A stretch of 39,303 nt of DNA from an uncultured Bacteroidales bacterium. GTDB lineage: Bacteria; Bacteroidota; Bacteroidia; Bacteroidales; P3. Location of the stretch: assembly GCA_900318275.1 (NCBI GenBank), contig ONJY01000020.1, positions 1 to 39,303 on the forward strand, given 5' to 3'. Made by a program: the position numbers and the translations under genes. The notes under the pieces are model-generated. The model was given only the letters and a program-made list of their open reading frames with translations, made no database searches and was not told where the DNA came from. Below are positions 1-8,306 of this stretch, piece after piece (within the stretch, counting starts at the first letter, position 1; every line of letters begins with the position of its first letter).

Positions 1-1
1 G

Positions 2-451
2 GTCAATGCCGACGGCATCACCGCAGCCTGGCTGCTCAATCTGCTGGGGAGCCCCATCTCGACGGGCACGGCATGGGTTGTTAATGTCATCTTGGCAGGT
101 CTGGCGGCAATCTACCTGATAGCCAACGGCCTTGTCAACGAAGACACCGCCGAGAAGCAGGAACGCCATGAGCAGGAATTGGTCTACGTAAAGACCGCAG
201 CGCCCCGTCTCAAGGCACTGGTGGACGGCGCCACAGATAAAAAAGTGGAGGCAGAGCTGGAGAAACTGTACTACACCATAAACAGCAGCCCTTTGCGCTC
301 CAACGAGGCAGCCAAGAGCCTCGAGCGTCAGGTGCTCATGATGCTCAACGACCTCGAAGATGCCACAGACAAGGAAGACACGCTCCGCATCTGCGACGAA
401 ATGGTCAAACTGGCGAACCGCCGCAACAGAATGTTGAACACAAACAATTAA
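2..451 (+). CDS. C-terminal part of a membrane-associated hypothetical protein (5' truncated)
   Basis: The reading frame is open from the first bases of the window, so the gene starts upstream and only the last ~149 residues are visible. I see a hydrophobic stretch (about residues 22-42 of the visible part, around VVNVILAGLAAIYLIANGL) that is likely a transmembrane helix. After it comes a charged, mostly helical tail rich in Glu, Lys and Arg, probably cytoplasmic and able to form a coiled coil. A TTG at 92 could be read as a start, but the open frame continues upstream without a stop, so I do not use it. The stop is 10 bases before the zinc-ribbon/TPR gene, which suggests co-transcription. 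I do not recognise the family and assign no function. Confidence 0.7.
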   Translation, partial: VNADGITAAWLLNLLGSPISTGTAWVVNVILAGLAAIYLIANGLVNEDTAEKQERHEQELVYVKTAAPRLKALVDGATDKKVEAELEKLYYTINSSPLRSNEAAKSLERQVLMMLNDLEDATDKEDTLRICDEMVKLANRRNRMLNTNN

Positions 452-461
452 AACCATACCT

Positions 462-1043
462 ATGGCAACAGCAACAATTTTGGTCTGCCCCAACTGCGAC
501 AGCACCCTTGAACGCACCACCAAGAAATGCGACTACTGCCACCAGCCTGTCATCGTCGACAGTGGCTCTCTGGTCAAGATGCAGGACGACCAGGTGAAAA
601 AGTACGTAAAAAGCTACAACCAGATGCTCACCGACGGCAAAGGAACCTCGGGCGAGATGGAGAGCTACATCGCCATGTGCTTCCTGCGTCTGCACCAGTA
701 CGACAAGGCTCTTGAGCACTTCGACAAAGCCCTCGACGAGAGCTTCGACGACGCCGAGACCTACTTTATGACCGCCGTCGCCCTGATGCGCGGCAAGAAG
801 CCGTTCCTCGCACAGCGCGCCGACATCAACAAGGCGGTGAGCTATCTCGAGACAGCCTGCGAGCTTGAAGAGAAGCCCATCTATCGCCAGATGCTGGGCT
901 ACATCAAACAAGACTATTTCGACCGCAAGTACCTAAATGTAAGCCCCTCGACGGATGAAGAGTATGCCCGTGCCGAGGAGTTGGGGCTGAACGACGATGA
1001 TATCAACACCCTCGTATCTTTGCTGAACATCAAGGAGAGTTAG
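462..1043 (+). CDS. Zinc-ribbon and TPR-like domain protein
   Basis: This is a 193-residue protein. The N-terminus has a two-CxxC zinc ribbon (Cys9, Cys12, Cys23, Cys26; CPNC and CDYC), as seen in many small zinc-ribbon proteins. Residues ~50-165 are helical with TPR character (for example YIAMCFLRLHQYDKALEHF). There is no signal peptide or membrane helix, so it is probably cytosolic. It follows the truncated membrane protein by 10 bases and ends just before a strong terminator, so it closes that transcription unit. Zinc-ribbon/TPR combinations usually act as adaptors or scaffolds. The actual partner is unknown, and the membrane protein upstream is the obvious candidate only by position. Confidence 0.75.
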   Translation: MATATILVCPNCDSTLERTTKKCDYCHQPVIVDSGSLVKMQDDQVKKYVKSYNQMLTDGKGTSGEMESYIAMCFLRLHQYDKALEHFDKALDESFDDAETYFMTAVALMRGKKPFLAQRADINKAVSYLETACELEEKPIYRQMLGYIKQDYFDRKYLNVSPSTDEEYARAEELGLNDDDINTLVSLLNIKES

Positions 1044-1077
1044 CGGTTCACCCTTAGCACTATTCTATTTATATACC

Positions 1078-1117
1078 AGAGAGTCACGCCTTTATGGCGC
1101 GGCTCTCTATTTTTTTA
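1078..1117 (+). terminator. Rho-independent terminator
   Basis: A long stem runs from 1078 to 1108 (AGAGAGTC-A-CGCC, loop TTTAT, GGCG-C-GGCTCTCT, with one mismatch and one G-T pair). A run of T follows at 1111-1116. It separates the zinc-ribbon gene from purB. Confidence 0.85.
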
Positions 1118-1181
1118 TGACTTCTGGGCAATAAAAGACCTGCTTTTGAGTTAATAATGAGTTACTAAAAGGATAGGAAAA

Positions 1182-2531
1182 ATGAACAGTCTGAATGCCG
1201 TGTCGCCCATCGACGGGCGCTACCGCAGCAAATGCGAGCCCCTGGCCAAATACTTCAGCGAAGGGGCGCTGATAAAATACCGTGTCCGCGTGGAAGTGGA
1301 GTACTTCATAGCCCTCAGCGAGAGGCTGAAGACGCTGCGCCCGCAGCTGGCCATCGTGGCCTCGAAGGCCGAGGCCCTGCGCGACATATACCGCACCTTC
1401 ACCGACGAGGATGCGCAGGCCATCAAGGACATAGAGAAGGTGACCAATCACGACGTGAAGGCTGTGGAGTACTTCCTGAAGGGCAAGTTTGACGAGATGG
1501 GCCTCGCGGAACTCAAGGAGTTCATACACTTCGGCCTGACGTCGCAGGACATCAACAACACCAGCGTGCCGCTGAGCATGAAGGAGTGCCACGACGAGGT
1601 GCTGCTGCCGGCCTACAAACGCCTGCAGGCCATGCTCGACGAGCGCGCCGAGGAGTGGAAGGACATACCCATGCTGGCCCACACCCACGGCCAGCCGGCA
1701 TCGCCTACCACGCTGGGCAAGGAGTGGGGTGTCTTCGCCTACCGCCTGCGCCGCCAGATTGAGGAGCTGGAGCGCATACCCTTCACCGCCAAATTCGGCG
1801 GTGCCACGGGTAACTTCAACGCCCACCTGGCAGCCTTCCCTGAAGTGGACTGGAGAGCCTTCGGCAACGACTTCGTGGCCAACCACCTCGGCCTCGAGCG
1901 CCAGCAGCTTACCACCCAGATAGAGAACTACGACATGATGGCCGCCTGGTTCGATGCCTGCAAGCGCATCAACGTCATCCTCATAGACCTCTGCCGCGAC
2001 GTGTGGACATACGTCTCCATGGAGTACTTCAAGCAGAAGATAAAAGCCGGCGAGGTGGGAAGCAGCGCCATGCCGCACAAGGTGAACCCCATAGACTTCG
2101 AGAACGCCGAGGGCAACCTGGGGCTTGCCAACGCCATCTTTGAGCACCTGAGCCACAAACTGCCGATAAGCCGCATGCAGCGCGACCTTACGGACAGCAC
2201 GGTGAGCCGCAACATCGGCGTGCCGATAGCACACACCATGATTTCCATAGCCTCGCTGGAGAAGGGACTCGACAAGCTGCTGCTCAACGAGCAGGCCCTG
2301 GAGCGCGACCTGGAGAACAACTGGGCTGTTGTAGCCGAAGCCATACAGACAATACTGCGCAGCGTGGGCTACCCCAACCCCTACGAGGCCCTGAAGCAGC
2401 TGACGCGCACCAACGAGAAGGTGACGTCGGCAACCATAGAGAGCTTCGTGGAGACCCTTGAGGTGGCTGACGACGTCAAGGAACGCCTCAAGAAACTCAC
2501 CCCGCACAACTATATAGGCTACAGCCTATGA
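1182..2531 (+). CDS. purB: Adenylosuccinate lyase
   Basis: A 449-residue cytosolic enzyme of the fumarase/aspartase superfamily. It cleaves adenylosuccinate to AMP plus fumarate and SAICAR to AICAR plus fumarate in purine synthesis. The N-terminus (NAVSPIDGRYRSK) and the length match the E. coli-type PurB. Catalytic motifs are visible: TSQDINNTS (~residues 119-127), HTHGQPASPTTLGKE (~168-182) and the family signature SSAMPHKVNPIDFENAEGN (~290-308). The start is the ATG after an AAAGGATAGG-like stretch. It is first in a plus-strand run: its stop overlaps the ABC transporter start by 4 bases (ATGA). The purine role does not explain the downstream neighbours. Confidence 0.97.
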   Translation: MNSLNAVSPIDGRYRSKCEPLAKYFSEGALIKYRVRVEVEYFIALSERLKTLRPQLAIVASKAEALRDIYRTFTDEDAQAIKDIEKVTNHDVKAVEYFLKGKFDEMGLAELKEFIHFGLTSQDINNTSVPLSMKECHDEVLLPAYKRLQAMLDERAEEWKDIPMLAHTHGQPASPTTLGKEWGVFAYRLRRQIEELERIPFTAKFGGATGNFNAHLAAFPEVDWRAFGNDFVANHLGLERQQLTTQIENYDMMAAWFDACKRINVILIDLCRDVWTYVSMEYFKQKIKAGEVGSSAMPHKVNPIDFENAEGNLGLANAIFEHLSHKLPISRMQRDLTDSTVSRNIGVPIAHTMISIASLEKGLDKLLLNEQALERDLENNWAVVAEAIQTILRSVGYPNPYEALKQLTRTNEKVTSATIESFVETLEVADDVKERLKKLTPHNYIGYSL

Positions 2532-4330
2532 ACTTCACGCTCCACAACCTAAAGCCTTACAGCGCCCGCATGGGTCTGTACACGCTGCTGGTGGTGCTGA
2601 GCGTAGTATTCACCATGTCTACGGCACTGAGTGTCGCTGACTTCCTGAAGATACTCTTCGGCGAAAGCGAGAATACGGTGCCATCCATAAACCTTGTGGC
2701 ACAGGCTCTCGACGGCCTGTACCGATGGCTGATAACCTTCGGGCGCAAAGAGTCGCTGATACTCTTCTCGGTGATAATCTTTGTGCTCTACAGCCTGAAG
2801 AACATCTTCGGCTACCTGTCGGCAGTGCAGATAGCCATGATACGCACCGGCGTGGTGCGTGACCTGCGCAACAAGCTGTTCCGCAAGGCTATGCGCCTGC
2901 CGCTGAGCTACTACGACCGTGCCCGCAAGGGAGATGTCATGGCCCGCTTCAGCAGCGACATGGTGGAGTATGAGGAGAGCGTCCTCGGGTCGCTGCAGTC
3001 GCTGCTCTCGTCGACCATCAGCATGGTGCTGTATCTGGCCATGCTGGTGTACCTCAACGTGAAGCTGACGCTCTTTGTGCTGCTCATGCTGCCGCTGGTG
3101 GCACTGGTGGTGGCAGGCATAGCACGCAGGCTGAAGCGCAACTCACAGGTGGTGCAGGAGATGAACTCGCGGCTAATATCCCTGACCGACGAGACGATGG
3201 GAGGGCTGAAGGTCATAAAGTCGTACAACGCCATAGACTTCTCCAACCGCCGTTTTCGCAGCTACAACCGCGACTATACACGCAGACGCAACGCCATGTA
3301 CCGCCGCATTGACGCCGCTTCGCCGGTAAGCGAATTCCTCGGCAGCGTGATAGTGATAGGAATACTGCTGTTTGGCTCATGGCTGGTGATGAACGGCGAC
3401 AACGGTCTCACCGCAGACCTGTTCATCAGTTACGTGATGCTCTTTGTGCTAATGATTCCTCCAGCCAAAGACCTCACCACCGCCTTCTCGCAGATGCGCA
3501 AGGGACGCGCCTGCGCCGACCGCATAGAGGCCTTCCTCGGCGAAGAAGAGGAAGTGTGGAAAGTAGAAAATGACAGGCGGAGAGTGGAAAGCGGGAAATG
3601 CGATACAGCTGTGGAGCTGCGGCATGTAAACTTCTGCTACAACGATGAAGTGCCCGTGCTCCACGACATCAACATCAGCGTGCCACGGGGCACAACCCTT
3701 GCCCTTGTAGGTGCTTCGGGCAGCGGCAAAAGCACTATAGCCGACCTGATATGCCGCTTCTATGAATGCCACGACGGCGATATACTGCTCGACGGACAGC
3801 CTGTCAGCGACATGCCGTTGGCAGACCTGCGCTCGAGGATAGGAGTTGTGGCACAAGACACCCTGCTTTTCAACGACACTGTGGCGGCCAACATAGCCTT
3901 CGGACGCCCTGGAGCTACGCCTGAGGATATAGAACAAGCTGCACGAGCAGCACAGGCCCACGACTTCATAAGCGCCATGCCAGAGGGTTACAATACCTGT
4001 ATCGGCGAAGGTGGAGGCATGCTCAGTGGCGGTCAGCGCCAACGCATAAGCATAGCCCGCGCCCTGCTTCGCGAACCAGAGCTGCTTATCCTCGACGAGG
4101 CGACCTCAGCCCTCGACACCGAGAGCGAACACATGCTGCAAGCCACGTTGGGCGAAGTGCTGCAAGGCCGCACGGCAATAGTCATTGCCCACAGGCTCTC
4201 CACCGTGGCAGGTGCCGACAACATTGTTGTGCTCGACCATGGCCGCATTGTGGAACAAGGCAGACATGACGAGCTTATGGCTCTTGGCGGGCGCTACAAG
4301 CAAATGGTACAACTGCAGTCCCTCGACTGA
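2528..4330 (+). CDS. ABC transporter, fused permease and ATPase (MsbA-like exporter)
   Basis: A 600-residue half-transporter with the permease first and the ATPase second, expected to act as a homodimer in the inner membrane. The first ~330 residues hold about six membrane segments (for example LYTLLVVLSVVFTMST near 17-33 and YLAMLVYLNVKLTLFVLLML near 170-190). The nucleotide-binding domain begins ~365 and shows Walker A GASGSGKST (~394-402), the Q-loop VVAQDT, the ABC signature LSGGQRQRISIARAL (~498) and Walker B LLILDEATSALD (~518). The closest family is MsbA/lipid-A or multidrug exporters; the substrate cannot be read from sequence. An acidic, charged linker (GEEEEVWKVENDRRRVESG) before the ATPase is unusually hydrophilic. 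It overlaps purB by 4 bases and the next gene by 1 base. Confidence 0.93.
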   Translation: MNFTLHNLKPYSARMGLYTLLVVLSVVFTMSTALSVADFLKILFGESENTVPSINLVAQALDGLYRWLITFGRKESLILFSVIIFVLYSLKNIFGYLSAVQIAMIRTGVVRDLRNKLFRKAMRLPLSYYDRARKGDVMARFSSDMVEYEESVLGSLQSLLSSTISMVLYLAMLVYLNVKLTLFVLLMLPLVALVVAGIARRLKRNSQVVQEMNSRLISLTDETMGGLKVIKSYNAIDFSNRRFRSYNRDYTRRRNAMYRRIDAASPVSEFLGSVIVIGILLFGSWLVMNGDNGLTADLFISYVMLFVLMIPPAKDLTTAFSQMRKGRACADRIEAFLGEEEEVWKVENDRRRVESGKCDTAVELRHVNFCYNDEVPVLHDINISVPRGTTLALVGASGSGKSTIADLICRFYECHDGDILLDGQPVSDMPLADLRSRIGVVAQDTLLFNDTVAANIAFGRPGATPEDIEQAARAAQAHDFISAMPEGYNTCIGEGGGMLSGGQRQRISIARALLREPELLILDEATSALDTESEHMLQATLGEVLQGRTAIVIAHRLSTVAGADNIVVLDHGRIVEQGRHDELMALGGRYKQMVQLQSLD

Positions 4331-5520
4331 TGCACCGTATACTGCACATATTGTTGCTGTTCGCCGCACCACTGAGCATAGCGGCACAGACCCCGGTTGC
4401 ACTCTGCACAGAATGGGTGGCCACGGTCGACGACTCTCAGCATATCGTGCTTAGGTGGAATCCCTCGCCCGACAGCCGTGCCGCAGGCTACAACATCTGC
4501 ACCGGCGACACATGCCGCCCCTATGCCATAATACATAACCGCTTCGACACAACATTGGTATGCCGTGACCACAGCGTCACCGAGCGTCATGTATATCGCC
4601 TACACGTTTTCGACAACGAGAACAACCCCAGCGCACTGACGCCACATTTCGGCAACATTGTGGTGGAAGCCAACATCCCACGATGCGACACCTTGGTGAG
4701 TGTCAGTTGGAATGCCTATCGCGGCATGCCTGGAGGTATTGGGCGTTACTCTCTGCTGGGGCGCATAGAGCCTTACCAGGACTCATTCTCAGAGCTATAT
4801 AATACCGACAGCACCGGTAATATGAGCTACCATTTCGTCATGCCTGAGGGAGCCACACGGGTACACCTTAAGGTACGTGCCATAAGCGCCGACAGACGTC
4901 TGACCTCATTATCCAATACCGTCAGCGTGGAACGTGGCACCGTCGACAGCACCTCATTTGTGCGCATAGACAGCGTTACGACAGACACCGCACGCTCCAT
5001 CGTGCATGTACACATGCCTATAGACACTGCTTTTCATGGCGGACGCTACACCCTGTGGCGCAGTATTGACGGCACACCATGGAACCCCATTGCGCAGTTC
5101 AGCACGAATACACCAACCTACACATATACAGACCGGGACATTCATCCATACAGAGACTCCCTACACTGCTACCAGCTATCGGTCGTCGATGGCTGCGGCA
5201 TGAACCCCAGCTACTCGACGGCACGTTGCACCGTTGTGCCAGCACCGCCGGAACCACGCTGCTGGTTTCCCAATATCATTGTGGCAGGAAGCAGTGATAA
5301 CGGACTCTTCAGGCCAACAATACAGGGAGACATGGGCGACCTGTACGAGCTACACATATTTGACCGCCACGGGCTGCTTGTCTTCAGCAGCAAGAACAAG
5401 AACGAAGGCTGGCGCCCATCAAGCAACATACCACAGGGTACTTACGCCTACAGCCTTCGCCTACGGTTCAACAACAATATGATAAAAACCTTCACCGGCA
5501 CGGTGACAGTGATAAAATAG
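4330..5520 (+). CDS. Secreted protein with fibronectin III-like modules and a T9SS type-B C-terminal domain
   Basis: A 396-residue exported protein. The N-terminus (LHILLLFAAPLSIAAQTP) is a signal peptide. Two or three beta-rich stretches resemble fibronectin type III modules (~25-110, ~115-205, ~210-305). The last ~85 residues (YELHIFDRHGLLVFSSK, NEGW, PQGTYAYSLRL, FTGTVTVIK) match the gliding-motility-associated C-terminal domain used as a type-B signal for the type IX secretion system. The protein is therefore probably exported through the outer membrane and held on the surface or released. The ATG shares one base with the ABC transporter stop (TGATG), so the two are very likely co-transcribed. 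The repeat modules suggest binding or adhesion, but no ligand is evident. Confidence 0.85.
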   Translation: MHRILHILLLFAAPLSIAAQTPVALCTEWVATVDDSQHIVLRWNPSPDSRAAGYNICTGDTCRPYAIIHNRFDTTLVCRDHSVTERHVYRLHVFDNENNPSALTPHFGNIVVEANIPRCDTLVSVSWNAYRGMPGGIGRYSLLGRIEPYQDSFSELYNTDSTGNMSYHFVMPEGATRVHLKVRAISADRRLTSLSNTVSVERGTVDSTSFVRIDSVTTDTARSIVHVHMPIDTAFHGGRYTLWRSIDGTPWNPIAQFSTNTPTYTYTDRDIHPYRDSLHCYQLSVVDGCGMNPSYSTARCTVVPAPPEPRCWFPNIIVAGSSDNGLFRPTIQGDMGDLYELHIFDRHGLLVFSSKNKNEGWRPSSNIPQGTYAYSLRLRFNNNMIKTFTGTVTVIK

Positions 5521-5530
5521 CATCAAGACC

Positions 5531-6319
5531 ATGGAAATAGCACTCTACATACGCCACATCGAGGAAGAGGCCAAGCCTTATCTGGCCACCCTAACGGAAA
5601 CGCTCCACCGCAGCGGCATAACAACGCGACAGGTGACCGACGGCGACAGTGTCGACGGCTGTGACTTTATCTTCAGCATCGGCGGCGACGGCACACTGCT
5701 CTCGTCGGTACAGTTCGTGCACAGCAGCGACCCCGCTGCTTTCCCACCCATTCTCGGCATTAATTTCGGCCATCTGGGCTTCCTGACGGCCGCCGGCAAG
5801 GAAAGTGTAGGCACCCTCGTCGATGAACTGTTACAGGGCCATTATACGCTTGAAACACGTTCCCTGCTGGAGGTCAATGGAGGCTACGCCCTCAACGAAG
5901 TCTTCCTACATCGCAGCGATGCATCGTCGCTGCTCCGCACCGAAGTGACTGTCGACAGCGACTATGTGGCCACCTATGCTGGCGACGGCGTCATCGTGGC
6001 CACACCCACCGGCTCTACGGCCTACTCTCTGAGCTGCGGCGGCCCCATCCTGACGCCCGACTCGCGTTGTCTGGTCATCACCCCCGTCTGCGCCCACACC
6101 CTCACCCTGCGGCCCATCATAGTGCCCGACACCGCCACTGTGGTGATGCGCGTGGACGGGGCAGAAAACTATACTCTCGGCATCGACTCGCGCCGCACCA
6201 CCCTCCACGGCTCCACACAACTCACCCTGCGACGTGCACCATTCAGCATCAACCTGGTGCGCACAGGCTCACAGAGCTTCTTCTCCGCTATCCGTGACAA
6301 ACTGTCGTGGGGCAGTTGA
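5531..6319 (+). CDS. nadK: NAD kinase
   Basis: A 262-residue cytosolic kinase that phosphorylates NAD to NADP with ATP or polyphosphate. The diagnostic GGDGT motif is at residues 51-55, followed by GINFGHLGFL (~78-87) and the NAD-binding region GDGVIVATPTGSTAYSLSCGG (~152-172). It is slightly shorter than the E. coli enzyme, as is common in Bacteroidota. It starts 10 bases after the stop of the T9SS cargo gene. NAD(P) supply links it by pathway to nadA at 8884-9831, although the two lie on opposite strands. Confidence 0.96.
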   Translation: MEIALYIRHIEEEAKPYLATLTETLHRSGITTRQVTDGDSVDGCDFIFSIGGDGTLLSSVQFVHSSDPAAFPPILGINFGHLGFLTAAGKESVGTLVDELLQGHYTLETRSLLEVNGGYALNEVFLHRSDASSLLRTEVTVDSDYVATYAGDGVIVATPTGSTAYSLSCGGPILTPDSRCLVITPVCAHTLTLRPIIVPDTATVVMRVDGAENYTLGIDSRRTTLHGSTQLTLRRAPFSINLVRTGSQSFFSAIRDKLSWGS

Positions 6320-6359
6320 CAACAGCTTCATTGGCACACAAATTGCAGGAGAGAGAAGT

Positions 6360-6890
6360 ATGGACAAGATGACTTTCACCACCGACCGCACCAACCTCAC
6401 TGAGGGCGAGATTATCACCGTCACATGGGACTGCCACGAGGCAGAACGCGTAGAGCTAACCATAGACAACGGCTATAAAGCCACACCCATAGACCTTGAG
6501 TTCACAGGCACCAAACGGTTCCGCCTCAACCGCTCAAAAGGGCGTACACGTCTCACCATTACCGCCTGGGTTGGCGGCAAAAGTTACTCCAAGACCATAA
6601 AAGTGAAGGTCACTGAGATGCCTACCACCCACGCCGAGACGGTGGACGACAACGGCAACACCGTGGGTGGGGCAAAGCGGCTCACAGAGAAAATAGGTGC
6701 CTGGTGGAGGCGCCAACGCACAATCTACAACGAGCGCATGGCGGCACTCACACCCGAAAAACGTTTGGCTGTCCGCATCACCAGATGGTTAGTAGCAGCC
6801 ATAATACTACTGCCCATTCTCCCTGTCTTGGGACTCATGGGTCTTTTGGCTATTGAAATATACCTGCTGGTATTTATACGCCGCCGCTGA
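6360..6890 (+). CDS. Small membrane protein with an Ig-like N-terminal domain
   Basis: A 176-residue protein. I start it at ATG 6360, which has a good ribosome binding sequence (AGGAGAGA, 6347-6354). The frame is open upstream, but that part overlaps nadK. Residues ~1-82 form a beta-rich domain (LTEGEIITVTWDCHEAERVELTI, then TRLTITAWVGGKSYSKTIKVKV) resembling immunoglobulin-like modules. A charged linker follows, and ~140-172 is a strongly hydrophobic hairpin (WLVAAIILLPILPVLGLMGL and LAIEIYLLVFI) ending in RRR. There is no classical signal peptide, so the N-terminal domain is probably cytoplasmic with a C-terminal membrane anchor. Function unknown. It ends 9 bases before the convergent pseudouridine synthase stop. 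Confidence 0.75.
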   Translation: MDKMTFTTDRTNLTEGEIITVTWDCHEAERVELTIDNGYKATPIDLEFTGTKRFRLNRSKGRTRLTITAWVGGKSYSKTIKVKVTEMPTTHAETVDDNGNTVGGAKRLTEKIGAWWRRQRTIYNERMAALTPEKRLAVRITRWLVAAIILLPILPVLGLMGLLAIEIYLLVFIRRR

Positions 6891-6899
6891 AGGCAGACA

Positions 6900-7769
6900 C
6901 TATATTTCCATCAGTTTCATGAAAGCTGCAGGCATCGGTGTCTCGAACTTCAGCCGTTTGCCTGTGACAGGATGCGTGAAGCATAGCCTGTAGGCATGTA
7001 GGCATAAACGGCTGACAGGTGACACGTCGTCCTTGTAGCCGTACATCGGGTCGTGCACCACGGGGTGCTTCAACTCACGCAGGTGCACGCGTATCTGGTT
7101 ACGGCGCCCTGTGTCGAGCTTCAGGTCCACGAGGCTATAGCGACGCGACGTCTGGCGCACCTCGTAATGCGTAACCGCCAGCTTGCCCCCGTTGTCGGTG
7201 GGCGACGACAGCACGCAGTATTCACCGTCGGTGAGCCAGCTGCGTATCTCGCCTTGGGCGGGCTCTATATGTCCCCACGCCACCGCAACGTAGCGGCGGT
7301 CGAAGACCATACCCTTCCAATCCTCTTCGAACTTCTGCGACACTTCCTTGCTTTTGCTCACCACCATCAGTCCGCTGGTGTCGCGGTCGAGACGGTGCAC
7401 TATATGGGCATGGCAACGCTGGTGTGTAGCGTCAAGGTACTGGTTGAGCACTGTGATGACGGTCTTGTCATTGGGGTGTTTGCTATAGCTGAGAAGGCCC
7501 TCATGTTTGTTGATCACCAGCAGATGTTGGTCCTCGAAGACGATATCGAGGTCGCGCGGACGCAGCCTGTCCTTGAACGAAGCTTTTTCTATCGACACCT
7601 TCATACCCTTCTGCAGCGGGAAGTTGAACTGCGAAGTGCGACGCCCGTCAACAAAAACGTTATGCGCCAGCAGTTCCTTGACGCGGGTGCGACTGGTATC
7701 AGGCATCTGCCCAATGAGAAAATCGAGCAGTCCTTGTGGCTCGGTGACGGTATATTCTTGCTTTTTCAT
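6900..7769 (-). CDS. RluA-family RNA pseudouridine synthase
   Basis: A 289-residue enzyme that converts specific uridines of rRNA or tRNA to pseudouridine. Residues ~14-60 form an S4-like RNA-binding region (SRTRVKELLAHNVFVDGR). The catalytic motif HRLDRDTSGL lies at ~125-134 with catalytic Asp128, followed by the usual RNQIRVHLRELKHPVVHDPMY region (~225-245). The architecture (S4 plus catalytic domain) is that of RluC/RluD-type enzymes; which RNA position is modified cannot be told. The start codon at 7769 directly abuts a perfect parS palindrome (7770-7785), so a ParB-bound site would cover its promoter or leader. It is the last gene of the minus-strand run nadA-DUF3267-ybaK. Confidence 0.92.
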   Translation of the reverse strand: MKKQEYTVTEPQGLLDFLIGQMPDTSRTRVKELLAHNVFVDGRRTSQFNFPLQKGMKVSIEKASFKDRLRPRDLDIVFEDQHLLVINKHEGLLSYSKHPNDKTVITVLNQYLDATHQRCHAHIVHRLDRDTSGLMVVSKSKEVSQKFEEDWKGMVFDRRYVAVAWGHIEPAQGEIRSWLTDGEYCVLSSPTDNGGKLAVTHYEVRQTSRRYSLVDLKLDTGRRNQIRVHLRELKHPVVHDPMYGYKDDVSPVSRLCLHAYRLCFTHPVTGKRLKFETPMPAAFMKLMEI

Positions 7770-7785
7770 TGTTTCACGTGAAACA
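7770..7785. other. parS: ParB-binding palindrome (perfect consensus)
   Basis: TGTTTCACGTGAAACA is an exact 16-base palindrome identical to the ParB/Spo0J parS consensus. It sits between ybaK and the pseudouridine synthase gene, about 2 kb from the candidate origin. Such sites cluster near oriC in most bacteria with ParABS. Confidence 0.9.
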
Positions 7786-7802
7786 TTGTTTTTACTACGT
7801 TA

Positions 7803-8306
7803 TCAACAATTCTGGTCGTACAAATCAACAACCTCGTATGGGTTTCCTATTTCTTTGGCAAACTTCAACATGTCGTCGCGGCTTATCACCAACGAGGCGT
7901 GATTGTCGTTGGGATGGAAGCTCACCTTATCGGCGTTGAGCAGATTGCGGTCGATGAAGAGCGTAACCTCGTGATTGGCGTCGTTCACAAGCGTGAAAAG
8001 CGAGACACTGCCTGGTTTAACGCCTAGGTAGCGCATCATGCGCTCGGGGCTGGCGAAACTGAGCTTACCCTGGTGCAAACGGTGCTCCATGTCGTGTATA
8101 TCCATGGGGTAGCGACTATCCATGATGACCAGATAGTGGCGGTTGCCCTTATGGTTGCGGAAGAAGAGGTTCTTGCAGAGTGTCGTCCCCTCGCCACGGT
8201 AGAACTGGGCAGCAATCTCTATGGTCGGCGCCTCAGGGTGCTCATAGTAGTCGAACGGTATGCCCATCCGTTCTAAAGTATCATACACTTGCTGTTGTCC
8301 TATCAT
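7803..8306 (-). CDS. YbaK/ProX-type aminoacyl-tRNA deacylase
   Basis: A 167-residue stand-alone editing domain of the YbaK/INS superfamily. Such proteins hydrolyse mischarged tRNA, for example Ala-tRNA(Pro) (ProXp-ala) or Cys-tRNA(Pro). The N-terminus MGIPFDYYEHPEAPTIE, the core GTTLCKNLFFRNHKGNRHYLVIM (with the conserved Lys of KNLFFR), and GVKPGSVSLFTLVND match PrdX/ProX-type proteins. It is cytosolic. The start overlaps the stop of the DUF3267 gene by 4 bases, so the two are translationally coupled. The exact mischarged substrate is an inference from the family. The stop codon overlaps an isolated TTATCAACA (7800-7808), the same box as in the candidate origin. Confidence 0.9.
   Translation of the reverse strand: MIGQQQVYDTLERMGIPFDYYEHPEAPTIEIAAQFYRGEGTTLCKNLFFRNHKGNRHYLVIMDSRYPMDIHDMEHRLHQGKLSFASPERMMRYLGVKPGSVSLFTLVNDANHEVTLFIDRNLLNADKVSFHPNDNHASLVISRDDMLKFAKEIGNPYEVVDLYDQNC

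Noticed and set aside
1107-2507. Long open frame (466 codons) on the minus strand across purB
   Set aside because: It mirrors purB completely, has low-complexity Leu/Val/His-rich content and no recognisable motif; purB is certain.
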